Below, piece after piece: positions 16,641 to 25,607 of a DNA stretch of 64,000 nucleotides (position 1 is the first letter of the stretch; each line of letters starts with the position of its first letter). The position numbers and the translations under genes were made by a program. Below the pieces are notes generated by a model. The model made no database searches and was not told the origin of the DNA. It saw nothing but the letters and a program-made list of their open reading frames with translations. The DNA is from Myxococcales bacterium (GTDB taxonomy: Bacteria; Myxococcota_A; Polyangia; Polyangiales; Ga0077539): the NCBI GenBank assembly GCA_016793325.1, contig JAEUKI010000062.1, positions 124,001 through 188,000 on the forward strand. The letters run 5' to 3'.

Positions 16641-17930
16641 GTGGCGAGGCGCTCTGGGTTTGCCGCGATCGGCGTTGTGACAGTTCTGTGCGCGTGCGCT
16701 CCGAGCCCGCTGCGAAGGCAGGCGCTCTCGGGGGACATCGCGGGCGCGCTGCGGTCGTATCGATCGGCCGCACAAAACCGCGGCGCGAGCGACCCCGATC
16801 AGCTCGCGATCGTCGCGCTCGCGGTGCTCGAGCGCGAGGCGACCGCCAACGATCTTCGCGTGCAGCGCGCGGCGCTCACGTCGCTGCGCTCGCTCGGACA
16901 AAAGGGGCGCGACGCGCTCGCTCGCTTGTCCGAGCGCGATGGGATCCTCGGCGACCGCGCCGCCGCTGCGCTCTACGAGGTCGACGGTCGCGACGGCGAG
17001 CCCCCTGCGCGGCTGCTCGAAGCCGCGCGCAGCACAGACCCCGAGCGGCGCATCGCGGGGCTCGTCGCCGACGAGGGCCGGGGAAACGTGCTCGCCCTCA
17101 TCGGCGCGCTCGAGTCGAGCTCGAGCGAGCTCCGTCGCGCCGCGGCGCAGCGGCTCGCGCGTCGTCGGGGCGAGCGCGCGGTGATCGACCGGCTCGCCCA
17201 GTGCGTACGCGAAGACCCGGACGACTCGGTGCGCGCCGCGTGCGTGCTCTCGCTGGGAGCGCACGGACAAGCGGCGTTCGACGGGATCCTTCCGGCGCGA
17301 GAGGACCGCGTGACGTTCGTTCGCATGATGGCGATCACCGCCCTCGTGTCGGCCAACCGCGATCGCGCGCGCGAGGTGCTCGCGCCGATGCTCCGCGAGC
17401 CGCCCAACGCCCTCTCGATCGAGCTGGCTCGCGCGCTCTCGGCGCGCGGAGACGAGGCCGCGACCAACTATGTGTTCGACGCGCTCGCGGGCTCGGACGC
17501 GGGGCTTCGCGCGCAGGCCGCGGTGGCCGCCTCGGGACTTGGCGAGCGCCACGAGTCGAGGCTCATGCCGTTTCTCGAAGACGCGGACGTCGAGGTTCGT
17601 CTGCGCGTCGCGGGCGCGCTCGGTCGCGCGGGACGACGACGCACGGAGGCCATCGCTGCGCTGCGTCCGCTCGCTGCGTCGCCCGATCCGATGCTCGCGA
17701 TCCGAGCGCTGCTGGTCTTGTCCGAGTGCGACGACGCAGCGGCGGCCGAGCCCGTTCGACGCGCGCTCGCGACGGCGGCTCCCGCGATCAAGCGGCTGGC
17801 GATCCTCGCGTGGTCGCACCTCGCAGGGAGCTCGGGAGAGGTCGATCCGCTCGCGGATTTGCTGGTCGACGCCGACGCTACGGTGCGCGTGATGGCCGCG
17901 GGCGAGATCGTGCGGATCGCCTCGCGCTGA
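16641..17930 (+). CDS. HEAT-repeat lipoprotein
   Basis: The 429 residues start at GTG 16641 and have a short signal with lipobox VLCAC. Almost all of the mature protein is made of ~30-residue helical pairs rich in Arg, Ala and Leu (for instance SSELRRAAAQRLARRRGERAVI, DDSVRAACVLSLGAHG, DVEVRLRVAGALGRAG), the pattern of HEAT/PBS-lyase repeats. Such solenoids are binding scaffolds; no enzymatic residue is seen. Its 3' end overlaps the convergent matrixin gene by 53 bases. Confidence 0.8.
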   Translation: MARRSGFAAIGVVTVLCACAPSPLRRQALSGDIAGALRSYRSAAQNRGASDPDQLAIVALAVLEREATANDLRVQRAALTSLRSLGQKGRDALARLSERDGILGDRAAAALYEVDGRDGEPPARLLEAARSTDPERRIAGLVADEGRGNVLALIGALESSSSELRRAAAQRLARRRGERAVIDRLAQCVREDPDDSVRAACVLSLGAHGQAAFDGILPAREDRVTFVRMMAITALVSANRDRAREVLAPMLREPPNALSIELARALSARGDEAATNYVFDALAGSDAGLRAQAAVAASGLGERHESRLMPFLEDADVEVRLRVAGALGRAGRRRTEAIAALRPLAASPDPMLAIRALLVLSECDDAAAAEPVRRALATAAPAIKRLAILAWSHLAGSSGEVDPLADLLVDADATVRVMAAGEIVRIASR

Positions 17931-18822
17931 CCGCGATGGTCGCGAGCAGCGCGAGCGACGCGAGGAGGGAGCTTCGGGGGCTCTTGATTGTGTGTGCTCC
18001 GGGCGTCGCGCACGCGCACCCGGGGCCGCACGGGTGGTTGCGCCCCGGGTCGCAGGGGCCCGACGAGGTCCCTTCGGGATAGATCGCGCACGCTCCGGCG
18101 CGGTCGTCGGCGCGGGGCGCGCGTACGGGCGACGCGTGGTTGTAGTTGGCGGTCATGAGCGCCGTGCGGTCGTCGGAGTGCGCGAGGCCGAGCACGTGCC
18201 CGAGCTCGTGGACGAGCACGGCGTCGAAGTCGCGATAGCGAGGGTCGCTGGCGGTCGAGGGCGAAAACACGAAGCCCTCGGGGTTGGTGCTCGCGCGGAG
18301 GTTGAACACCACGTCGGTGTCCAAGATGCGGCCCGACGAAGGGGCGAACGAGACGATCGTGACGGCGATGGCGCCCGGCGGAAACGACGGTGTATCGGCC
18401 CAGGTTGTACGAAACGAGAGCGTGTTGCTGTTCTTGCCCCGGCCGTCGAAGCGAACGCCATCCGCGCAGAGGCCGAAGGACACGAGCGCGAAGCGAGACG
18501 CGGTCGCCGAGTCGACGAGCCCACCGTCCGGCGGAGACGCACACGAAATCGAGTTCCACTCGGACATGCCGTTGGTGAGGGCGCGCGCGAGCGAGTCCGG
18601 CGTGAACCCCTCGGGGAGCACCGTCGTGTCGAGCGAGAGCGCGGCGCACCCCGGCGGCCAGGCGAGGGCGACGCCGTCGGTGGGGCACTGATCGGGCACG
18701 GGCTGCGAGCCTGTGGTGGTTGTTCGACAGAACGCGGAGGCCTCCGAAGGAAGCGCCGCGAGCGCCGCGAGCGCCCCCGATACCGAAGCTATATAATTGA
18801 AATAATTAAAAAATGCTCGCAT
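17878..18822 (-). CDS. Matrixin-like zinc metalloprotease with MYXO-CTERM-like tail
   Basis: The 314-residue protein contains the metzincin motif H205-E-x2-H209-x2-G-x2-H215 (VHELGHVLGLAHSDD), with the Met-turn ALMTANYNHAS behind it. These define a secreted zinc endopeptidase of the matrixin group. It starts at 18822 with a signal peptide ending PSEASA, then FC. The C-terminus (CGPGCACATPG, a hydrophobic helix, then RRSARSRPRP) resembles the MYXO-CTERM sorting signal that anchors proteins at the myxobacterial surface. An upstream in-frame start adds only Arg-rich residues. The signal-peptide codons are unusually AT-rich. The gene's 3' end overlaps the HEAT lipoprotein gene. Confidence 0.88.
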   Translation of the reverse strand: MRAFFNYFNYIASVSGALAALAALPSEASAFCRTTTTGSQPVPDQCPTDGVALAWPPGCAALSLDTTVLPEGFTPDSLARALTNGMSEWNSISCASPPDGGLVDSATASRFALVSFGLCADGVRFDGRGKNSNTLSFRTTWADTPSFPPGAIAVTIVSFAPSSGRILDTDVVFNLRASTNPEGFVFSPSTASDPRYRDFDAVLVHELGHVLGLAHSDDRTALMTANYNHASPVRAPRADDRAGACAIYPEGTSSGPCDPGRNHPCGPGCACATPGAHTIKSPRSSLLASLALLATIAVSARRSARSRPRPSRAP

Positions 18823-18943
18823 CCGCCGCGTCCGATGGAGGGTGCGGTCGCGCTCCGCCCGACGGCGGGTGACCGACGCGATGATCACACGAGTCGATCG
18901 TGGGCGTTGACATAGACTCGCGCGCTCGGGTACCGCCTTTCGT

Positions 18944-19942
18944 ATGCGGCGTCCAAGCGTGAAGGGGGCTCTGGCGGTGCTGGCCCTCGTGGCCTCCCAG
19001 AGCGGGTGTCTCTCTCAAATTGCGGCAGGTTCGACGGCGGGTATCGTCGGTCGAGGATCGATCGCTCTTCAACGCTCGGCGGATCCCGAGCTCGTTGAAG
19101 CGGCCATCCCCGGCTCGATCGGCACGCTCGAGGCCCTGATGGTGACCATCCCCGAGAACGCGACGCTGCGCCTGACTCTGGCGCGCTCGTACGCGTCGCT
19201 CGGGTTCGGCTTCCTCGCGGATCACATGGAGGAAGCGTCCATGCGCGACGACGTCGCGCGGATGGATCACTACAAGGCTCGGGCGAGCGCGGCGTTTATT
19301 CGCGCGCGGACGATCGGCTTCGAGATCATGTCCGTGTGGGAGCCCGATGACGGCGGCGTCCAGGGCGCGCGCCGCAGCCTCGAGCGCTGGCGCAACTACC
19401 TCCGCAACTTCGAGCGCCGCGAGCAGGGCGGCCAGCTCTTCTGGACCGCGTACTCTTGGGTCAACTTCATCAATCTCAACAAGGACGACCCCGACGCAGT
19501 CGCGGACCTGCCGTTCGTGATCGCGCTCGCCGAGCGCGCGAAGGACCTCGACCACGAGTACAACGACTACGCCCCGCACGCGCTGCTCGCAGGCGTGATG
19601 GCGGCGACGCCCGCGTCCCTCGGCGGCCGGCCGGACCTCGCGCAACGCGAGTTCGAGTGGCTCATCCAACAGACGCGCGGGACCAACCTGATGTACCGCG
19701 TGATCTACGCGAAGAACGTCCTCGTCCCGCTGCAGAACCGCCGCGGATTCCAGGAGCAGCTGCAAGCCGTGCTCGATGCCGGCGACGTAAGCGAAGACAA
19801 TCGTCTGCAAAACCTCCTCGCGAAGCGCCGGGCGCGCCGGTATCTCTCGCAGATCGACGATTTGTTCCTGCCGGAAGAGCCTTCGGCCGCGGCGGGCACG
19901 AGCGAAGCGGCGGGCGCGACCGAAACGCCCGCGCCCAACTGA
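18944..19942 (+). CDS. TRAP transporter accessory lipoprotein, TatT family
   Basis: The 332 residues have a lipoprotein-type signal (LALVASQSGC) and an all-helical TPR-like body: LRLTLARSYASLGFGFLADHMEEA, AAFIRARTIGFEIM, FWTAYSWVNFINLNKDDPDAVADLPFV and HEYNDYAPHALLAGVMAA. That arrangement matches the TatT component, known as a trimeric periplasmic partner of TRAP substrate-binding proteins in spirochaetes and Deltaproteobacteria. Context supports it: the next two genes encode the binding protein and permease. The C-terminal ~25 residues are Ala/Thr/Pro rich. Confidence 0.88.
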   Translation: MRRPSVKGALAVLALVASQSGCLSQIAAGSTAGIVGRGSIALQRSADPELVEAAIPGSIGTLEALMVTIPENATLRLTLARSYASLGFGFLADHMEEASMRDDVARMDHYKARASAAFIRARTIGFEIMSVWEPDDGGVQGARRSLERWRNYLRNFERREQGGQLFWTAYSWVNFINLNKDDPDAVADLPFVIALAERAKDLDHEYNDYAPHALLAGVMAATPASLGGRPDLAQREFEWLIQQTRGTNLMYRVIYAKNVLVPLQNRRGFQEQLQAVLDAGDVSEDNRLQNLLAKRRARRYLSQIDDLFLPEEPSAAAGTSEAAGATETPAPN

Positions 19943-20037
19943 ACGTTCGATACGGGGAGTCAGCGACCGCGCGAATAGACGCGACGCTGGTCCGTCGAAG
20001 CGATCAATTGCGTCTCAGCACCATTGGGAGCGTGAAC

Positions 20038-21069
20038 ATGGCGAACAAGAAGTGGACTCTCTCTGCGATGGCAGCGGTCGCCGCGATGGTCGGCGTCGGC
20101 GCTTCGCTCAGCGTCGAAGCGCAGACGGCGCCGGCCGCGGCGACCCCGCAGGTCACGATTTCGATCGCGACCCTCGCGCCCGCTGGCTCGACGTGGATGA
20201 ACGTCTTCGACGCGTGGAACCGCGAGCTCCGCCGCGAGTCCGCGAAGATCAATCAGCCGATGCGGCTGCAGTTCTTCGCGGGTGGCGTTCAGGGCGACGA
20301 GGCCGAGGTCATCCGAAAGATCCGCGCAGGCCGGCTCGACGGAGCGGCCGTCACGGCGGTGGGGCTCTACCAGATCTACCGACCGGCGCTGGTGTTTCAG
20401 ATGCCGGGGATGTTCCGTGACTACGGGCGTCTCGATCGCGCGCGCACGCAGCTCAACACCGAGATCTCGCAGCAGATGTCCACCGCGGGCTTCGAGCTGA
20501 TGGGCTGGGCGGACGTCGGTCAAGCGCGGGTGTTCTCGCAATCGCCCGTCGCGTCCCCGGCGAACCTCGCGTCGCAGCGCCCGTGGGTGTGGAGCGACGA
20601 TCGCGCGATGCCGACGTTCTACAGCGTGATCAACGCCAATCCGGTGCGCCTCGGCGTGCCCGAAGTGCTGAGCGCGCTGCAGACCAACCGCATCAACGCG
20701 GTCGTCACGAGCCCCGCCGTCGCGGTGCAGCTCCAGTGGGCGACGCGCATGACGCACATGACGGACATGTCGCTCTACACGACGATCGGCGCGACGGTCC
20801 TCGGGCGAAACAAGTTCAACTCGCTCACGCCGCAGCAACAAGAGCTGCTTCGTCGCACGGGCCTCAACTACCACCAGCTCGCGCGCGGATCGCTTCGCCG
20901 AGCGGAACAAGCGGCCCTCAACTCGCTTCGCGAGCGCGGCGTGACGGCCGTCGCCGTGGACGCGGCGGGCGTTCGCGCGTGGGAGACCGCGTTCGCGACG
21001 ACGCGCCAGCGCCTCACGGGGCAGATCGCTGACGCGCCGTTCATCGAGCGCGTCGCTGCGATTCGCTGA
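20038..21069 (+). CDS. TRAP transporter substrate-binding protein, DctP family
   Basis: The 343 residues start at ATG 20038 behind GGGAG. A cleavable signal ends around SVEAQ; there is no lipobox. The mature protein opens with ISIATLAPAGSTWMNVFDAWNREL and contains FFAGGVQGDEAEVIRKIRAGRLDGAAVTAVGLYQI, the DctP/ESR signature region. A further conserved block is GRNKFNSLTPQQQELL near the end. It captures an unknown organic-acid-like ligand in the periplasm for the DctQM permease. It lies 95 bases after the TatT gene and 160 before the permease gene. Confidence 0.92.
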   Translation: MANKKWTLSAMAAVAAMVGVGASLSVEAQTAPAAATPQVTISIATLAPAGSTWMNVFDAWNRELRRESAKINQPMRLQFFAGGVQGDEAEVIRKIRAGRLDGAAVTAVGLYQIYRPALVFQMPGMFRDYGRLDRARTQLNTEISQQMSTAGFELMGWADVGQARVFSQSPVASPANLASQRPWVWSDDRAMPTFYSVINANPVRLGVPEVLSALQTNRINAVVTSPAVAVQLQWATRMTHMTDMSLYTTIGATVLGRNKFNSLTPQQQELLRRTGLNYHQLARGSLRRAEQAALNSLRERGVTAVAVDAAGVRAWETAFATTRQRLTGQIADAPFIERVAAIR

Positions 21070-21229
21070 CGCGATCGCAGTCCACAGAACTCGGGGCGCG
21101 ATCGAAGGGGACGGGCGCGAAACGCGCTGCGGCACGGAGCTTTCGGGGGTGCAGCGCGACTGAAATCAATGCTCCGTCGGGATTTGCGCTGCAACGGTTG
21201 CGCGATGAGTTGATACGCTCGCCGGTCCG

Positions 21230-24106
21230 ATGGCAGGAGCAGCACCTTCGTCGAAACCCGCACCATTTCTCAAGCCGCTCGACACAGTCGATCGCGGGAT
21301 CCTCCTCGCAGAGAGCGCGATGTCGCTCGTCGTGGTCGTCGCGATGGTCGCGATGGCCGTTGGCGAGTCCGGCACGCGCCTCATGGCGATGGCGATCAAC
21401 AAATGGGGAACGCAGGCGACGCTCGACACCTTCATGCAGAAGACCGCGTCGTTCTCGCGGTTTTCTGGGGACTTTCTCATGCACGGGACGCTGTTCGCGG
21501 CGTTTCTCGGCGCGAGCTTCGCGACGCGAGGGCGCAGGCACCTCGCGATCGACGTGCTCGGGAGACTCCTTCGACCGCGCGGCAAACACACGATGGCCGC
21601 CGTCGCGAACACGCTCGGCAGCGTGATCGCGTTCGCGCTCGCGAAGGGCATCTTCGGCGCGCTCATGGAGGCGGTGCACAACGCGAACTCGCAGGCCGCG
21701 AACGCCGCGGCCTCGGGCCTCGACGTCTCGACGATCGACCGATCGTTCTACTTCCAGTTCGTGATCCCAGCGGGCTTCTTGCTCATCGCGATCCGGCTCT
21801 TGATGCACGGCTATCACGAGTTCGTCGCGGTGTTTCGCAACGACCCCGCGATCGACGGCAGCGCGAAGCCCGCGGACGCAGAGAAGGCCGAAGGCGACGA
21901 AGAAGCGAAGACCGACGGAGCTCCGTATCGAGAGGGTGAAGGCAAAGACGGCGAAGAGCAGCAGCCTGTGCTCGGACCGCCCGTGGCGTACGCGACGGCG
22001 ACGGAGATCGGCATCGCGCTCGTGACGCTGTTCGCGATGCTCGTGCCCGCGCTCGGGACACTTGTATTCAAGCCGCTGCTCGGCGCGGTGCTGTTGGCGG
22101 TTCCGACGCTCGCGATCCCGTTGGCGCTTCGAAAGAAGAAGCAGGGGCACTACGGCCCGACGATGGAGCGCGAGCCCGAGCCCGACGTGAAGTTCGACGT
22201 CGCGCACCTCGGGATGGCCGCGGGCGCTGCGCTCGCGGTGCTCGCGTTCTGCTACGTCGCAGGCGGGCAGATCCCCAAGGTCCCCATCTGGGGCGGCGTG
22301 CTGTTCTTCTTCACGATGGCGCTCCTCGGCGCGCCGCTGTTCACCTTCTTGGGCGGCATGGCGATCTTCCTGTGGATCCACGGGACGACCAGCGTTCAGC
22401 CGCAGGCGCTCTCGAGCGCGATGGAAGACGCCCTCGGCCCGCACTTCGCGCGCATGAGCGTCCTGCCCACCATCCCAGTGTTCACGCTCGCGGGCTACTT
22501 GATGAGCGAGTCGAAGACGCCGCAGCGGCTCGTTCGCGTTGCGCGCGCGCTGCTCGGCGCGGTGCCCGGCGGACTCGCGGTCGTGTGTCTCTTGGCGAGC
22601 GCGTTCTTCACGATTTTCTCGGGCGCCTCGGGCATCACGATCGTCGCGATCGGCGGGCTCCTCTATCCCGCGCTCATTCGTGACAAGTACCCAGAGAAGT
22701 TCTCGCTCGGCCTCGTGACCACGGGCGGCGCGCTCGGAATCACGTTTCCCCCGTGCCTCCCGCTGATCGTGTACGGCATCGTCGCGGGACTCCAAGAAGC
22801 GCCTCCGGGCAAAGAGCGCTTGGAGCTCCAGAAGTTCATGCTCGCGGGCATCTTGCCGGGCGTCCTCTTGCTCGGGTTGCTGATCGTGTACGCGATCGTG
22901 ATGGGCGTCGTGTCGAAGGCGCCTCGCTCGAAGTTCGACGCGAAGGAAGCAGGGGCCGCGCTCTGGGAAGCGAAGTGGGAGCTCTTGCTTCCGGTGTTTC
23001 TCTTGGTGGGCCTCGCGAAGGGCATCTTCAACCCGTCGCAAGCCGCGGCGTTCACCGCGTTCTATGTGCTGATCATCGAGGTCTTCATCTACAAAGACCT
23101 CTCGATCACCAAGGACCTCCCGAGGATCATCCCGGAGTCCATGGTGCTCGTCGGCGCGATCTTCGTGAAGCTCTGCGCGGCGACGGTGCTCACGGCGTTC
23201 TTCATCGACGCGCAGGTGGCGGACAAGCTGTTCGAGTCGCTCACGTGCGGACCGCAAGCGATGGAGTACATGCGCACGCACGCGGACTCGATCGGGACGT
23301 GCCGCGAAGCGGTGAACTCCCTCGCGCGTCAGCACTTGCCGTCGGGCGGGATCATCAACTCGCCGATCTCGTTCTTGATCGCGCTGAACTTCTTCTTGCT
23401 GATCGTCGGAATGCTCATGGACATCTTCAGCGCGATCGTCGTGATCGTGCCGTTGATCGCCGGCATCGCGCTGCACTTCGACATCAACCCGTACCACCTC
23501 GGGATCGTGTTCTTGCTCAACCTCGAGATCGGCTACCTCATGCCGCCGATGGGGTTGAACCTCTTTATCGCGGCGTTCCGCTTCAACAAGCCGGTGCCGG
23601 ACCTCTATCGCACGGTGCTTCCGTTCATCACGATCTTCGTGATCGCGCTGCTCGCGACGACGTACATCCCGAAGCTCACGCTCGTGATGGTGCCCGGCCA
23701 AAACCAGAGCACCACGTCGCACAACACCGGCACCGGAACGACCGGAACGAACACCACCGTCACGCCCGCCGCGGGTGACGGCGGGACGATCGCCGTGCCG
23801 CCTGCGGGCGACTGCGACGTTCCGGGCGAAAACGAGTCGTTCGACGACTTCCAGCGACGGTGCAGCGGCGCCGGCGCAGGCGGCGGAACGACCACGCCCG
23901 CTGCGACGACCGACTGCGATGTTCCTCGCGAAAACGAGTCGTACGCGGACTTCGAAGTGCGCTGCAATCCCAACGGAGCGTCCGACGGCGGAGCGTCCGA
24001 GAGCGAAGGCGGCGCTGACGATGCTTCGACGACAACGAGCGACGATGCGTCCGCGCCGGCCGCGAGCGGCACGACCGAAGACGCGGCCGCGCCCTCGAAT
24101 GGCTGA
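21230..24106 (+). CDS. Fused TRAP permease DctQ-DctM with Cys-repeat C-terminal tail
   Basis: The 958 residues combine the small DctQ subunit (four TM segments, residues ~20-205, with GASFATRGRRHLAIDVLG) and the large DctM subunit (from ~255; FSGASGITIVAIGGLLYPAL, GGALGITFPPCLPLIVYG, NLEIGYLMPPMGLNLF). A charged loop (~206-245) joins them. The permease imports the DctP-bound ligand using an ion gradient. Unusually, after the last TM segment (~805) comes a ~120-residue Thr/Ala/Asp-rich tail. It carries two 17-residue repeats CDVPxENESxxDFxxRC (C862-C878 and C896-C912). The stop overlaps nth by 8 bases. Confidence 0.93.
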   Translation: MAGAAPSSKPAPFLKPLDTVDRGILLAESAMSLVVVVAMVAMAVGESGTRLMAMAINKWGTQATLDTFMQKTASFSRFSGDFLMHGTLFAAFLGASFATRGRRHLAIDVLGRLLRPRGKHTMAAVANTLGSVIAFALAKGIFGALMEAVHNANSQAANAAASGLDVSTIDRSFYFQFVIPAGFLLIAIRLLMHGYHEFVAVFRNDPAIDGSAKPADAEKAEGDEEAKTDGAPYREGEGKDGEEQQPVLGPPVAYATATEIGIALVTLFAMLVPALGTLVFKPLLGAVLLAVPTLAIPLALRKKKQGHYGPTMEREPEPDVKFDVAHLGMAAGAALAVLAFCYVAGGQIPKVPIWGGVLFFFTMALLGAPLFTFLGGMAIFLWIHGTTSVQPQALSSAMEDALGPHFARMSVLPTIPVFTLAGYLMSESKTPQRLVRVARALLGAVPGGLAVVCLLASAFFTIFSGASGITIVAIGGLLYPALIRDKYPEKFSLGLVTTGGALGITFPPCLPLIVYGIVAGLQEAPPGKERLELQKFMLAGILPGVLLLGLLIVYAIVMGVVSKAPRSKFDAKEAGAALWEAKWELLLPVFLLVGLAKGIFNPSQAAAFTAFYVLIIEVFIYKDLSITKDLPRIIPESMVLVGAIFVKLCAATVLTAFFIDAQVADKLFESLTCGPQAMEYMRTHADSIGTCREAVNSLARQHLPSGGIINSPISFLIALNFFLLIVGMLMDIFSAIVVIVPLIAGIALHFDINPYHLGIVFLLNLEIGYLMPPMGLNLFIAAFRFNKPVPDLYRTVLPFITIFVIALLATTYIPKLTLVMVPGQNQSTTSHNTGTGTTGTNTTVTPAAGDGGTIAVPPAGDCDVPGENESFDDFQRRCSGAGAGGGTTTPAATTDCDVPRENESYADFEVRCNPNGASDGGASESEGGADDASTTTSDDASAPAASGTTEDAAAPSNG

Positions 24107-24923
24107 CGCGAAGAAGCGAACACCCGAGGTCGTCACGAAGCGCTCGGCGAAGCCCGCGCGCGCGACGAAAGCCAAGGTCCCGACGGCCAAGCGCGCGAAG
24201 GCGCCCGTCGAGCGCGAGCGCGAAGAGGCCTTCGAGCGCGTGCTCGTGCGCGGGCGGGTGTCGTACGCGAAGGACCTGCGCGTCGAGCGCGCGCTGCGCG
24301 TGTACGACGAGCTCGAGAAGCTCTACCCCGAGCCTCGGTGCGAGCTCGACTACGACACACCTTTTCAACTGTTGATCGCGGTGATCTTGTCCGCGCAGAC
24401 GACGGACAAGCGCGTGAACAGCATCGCGCCCGCGCTGTTCGGCGCGTATCCCGACGCGCGCGCGCTCGCCGGGGCCAACCTCTTCGACCTCCGCGAGATC
24501 CTGCGGCCGATCGGTTTTTTTCGAGCGAAGGCGCGGGCGATCCGAACGACGGCGAAGTACTTGGTGAAGCACCACGGGGGCGAGGTTCCCCGGACGATGG
24601 CCGAGCTCGTGAAGCTCCAGGGCGTCGCGCGAAAGACAGCCAACGTCGTGCTCGGCGAGGCCTTTGGAATCGCTGAGGGAATCGCGGTCGACACGCACGT
24701 CGCCCGCGTCGCGCAGCGCCTCGGCCTCACGCGCGGCGGGACGATCCGCCGCATGGAGCTCGACCTCATGGAGCTCACTCCTCGCGAACGGTGGGCGAAG
24801 GACCACCTGCGACTCGTCTTGTTCGGGCGCTATCGTTGCGTCGCGCGCTCGCCGAAGTGCGAAGGCTGTCCGCTCCGCGGCGCGTGCTTCGCGCCCGAAG
24901 CGCAACACGATTCGTCACCGTGA
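24099..24923 (+). CDS. nth: Endonuclease III (DNA glycosylase/AP lyase)
   Basis: The 274-residue base-excision repair enzyme removes oxidised pyrimidines and cleaves AP sites. The helix-hairpin-helix is LQGVARKTANVVLGEAFG with its catalytic Lys, and the catalytic Asp is in VDTHVARVAQRLGL. The C-terminal 4Fe-4S loop is complete with C-x6-C-x2-C-x5-C (CVARSPKCEGCPLRGAC). About 60 extra Lys/Arg/Ala-rich residues precede the core, a likely DNA-contacting tail. ATG 24099 overlaps the end of the TRAP permease gene; a longer upstream frame lies inside that gene and is rejected. Confidence 0.95.
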   Translation: MADAKKRTPEVVTKRSAKPARATKAKVPTAKRAKAPVEREREEAFERVLVRGRVSYAKDLRVERALRVYDELEKLYPEPRCELDYDTPFQLLIAVILSAQTTDKRVNSIAPALFGAYPDARALAGANLFDLREILRPIGFFRAKARAIRTTAKYLVKHHGGEVPRTMAELVKLQGVARKTANVVLGEAFGIAEGIAVDTHVARVAQRLGLTRGGTIRRMELDLMELTPRERWAKDHLRLVLFGRYRCVARSPKCEGCPLRGACFAPEAQHDSSP

Positions 24924-24974
24924 ATTGCGGCAGATTTGCTGCGATAACTGTGCTACGACTGCGCCGTCGCAACG

Positions 24975-25568
24975 ATGAGTGACGAGAACAAGCCAACGAG
25001 CAGCGCCGAGGGGGCGACCGAAGCAAAGGTCGACGCGCCGGCGGAGACTGTGGACCCTGTCGCGGCGATCACCGCTGAGCGTGATCGCTACAAAGACGCG
25101 GCGCTTCGCGCGCTCGCGGACCTCGACAACTATCGCAAGCGCGCCGTGCGCGAGCGCGACGAGTACTCGAAGAAGGCGCGCGAGGATCTCCTGCGCGAGC
25201 TGCTTCCTGTGTTCGACAACCTCGAGCGCGCGCAGCAGTTCGTGGGGCAAGGCGCGGACGTCGCGGCGATCGGCAAGGGCGTCGAGATGGTGCTCAAGCT
25301 CTTCGAAGACACGCTCGTGCGCGTCGGAGGCAAGCGACTTCGCCCAGTGGGAGAAGCGTTCGATCCCCAAGTGCACGAGGCGATCGCGCAGCAGCCGAGC
25401 GAGATGCCTGCGGGTGTCGTCGCGGCAGAAGCGGCCGCGGGTTACATGCTCGGCGATCGACTGCTTCGCGCGGCGATGGTGGTCGTGTCGACGGGGCCTG
25501 CGCCGAAGCCGGTCGAGAGCAAACCTGCTGAAGAAGAGCAGCTCGAGTTCGACCCTTCCAAGGGATGA
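24975..25568 (+). CDS. grpE: Nucleotide exchange factor GrpE
   Basis: The 197-residue co-chaperone releases ADP from DnaK. After an acidic, disordered N-terminus comes the long coiled-coil (AERDRYKDAALRALADLDNYRKRAVRERDEY, split here by heptads). The DnaK-binding head follows (LLPVFDNLERAQQF, GVEMVLKLFEDTLVRVG, FDPQVHEAIAQQPS, GYMLGDRLLRAAMVVVS). It sits 39 bases before dnaK in the same direction, so the two are one operon. I see no CIRCE element or obvious heat-shock sigma promoter in the 51 bases after nth. Confidence 0.96.
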   Translation: MSDENKPTSSAEGATEAKVDAPAETVDPVAAITAERDRYKDAALRALADLDNYRKRAVRERDEYSKKAREDLLRELLPVFDNLERAQQFVGQGADVAAIGKGVEMVLKLFEDTLVRVGGKRLRPVGEAFDPQVHEAIAQQPSEMPAGVVAAEAAAGYMLGDRLLRAAMVVVSTGPAPKPVESKPAEEEQLEFDPSKG

Positions 25569-25607
25569 TCGTCTTTTTCGAGAGCGGCAGCGAGCGGGAG
25601 CGTTGAG

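Noticed and set aside
18907..18936. Promoter with TTGACA before the TatT gene
   Set aside because: The only -10 at proper distance (TACCGC) is poor and would make the mRNA leaderless. Possible but unsupported.
21041..24190. Minus-strand open frame of about 1000 codons over the TRAP permease
   Set aside because: The plus strand encodes a clear DctQM permease; the reverse frame is low-complexity Arg/Glu/His text.
24915..24975. CIRCE element or heat-shock promoter before grpE
   Set aside because: Only a weak GCAG/CTGC repeat is present; no 9-bp CIRCE arms and no sigma-32-like boxes.
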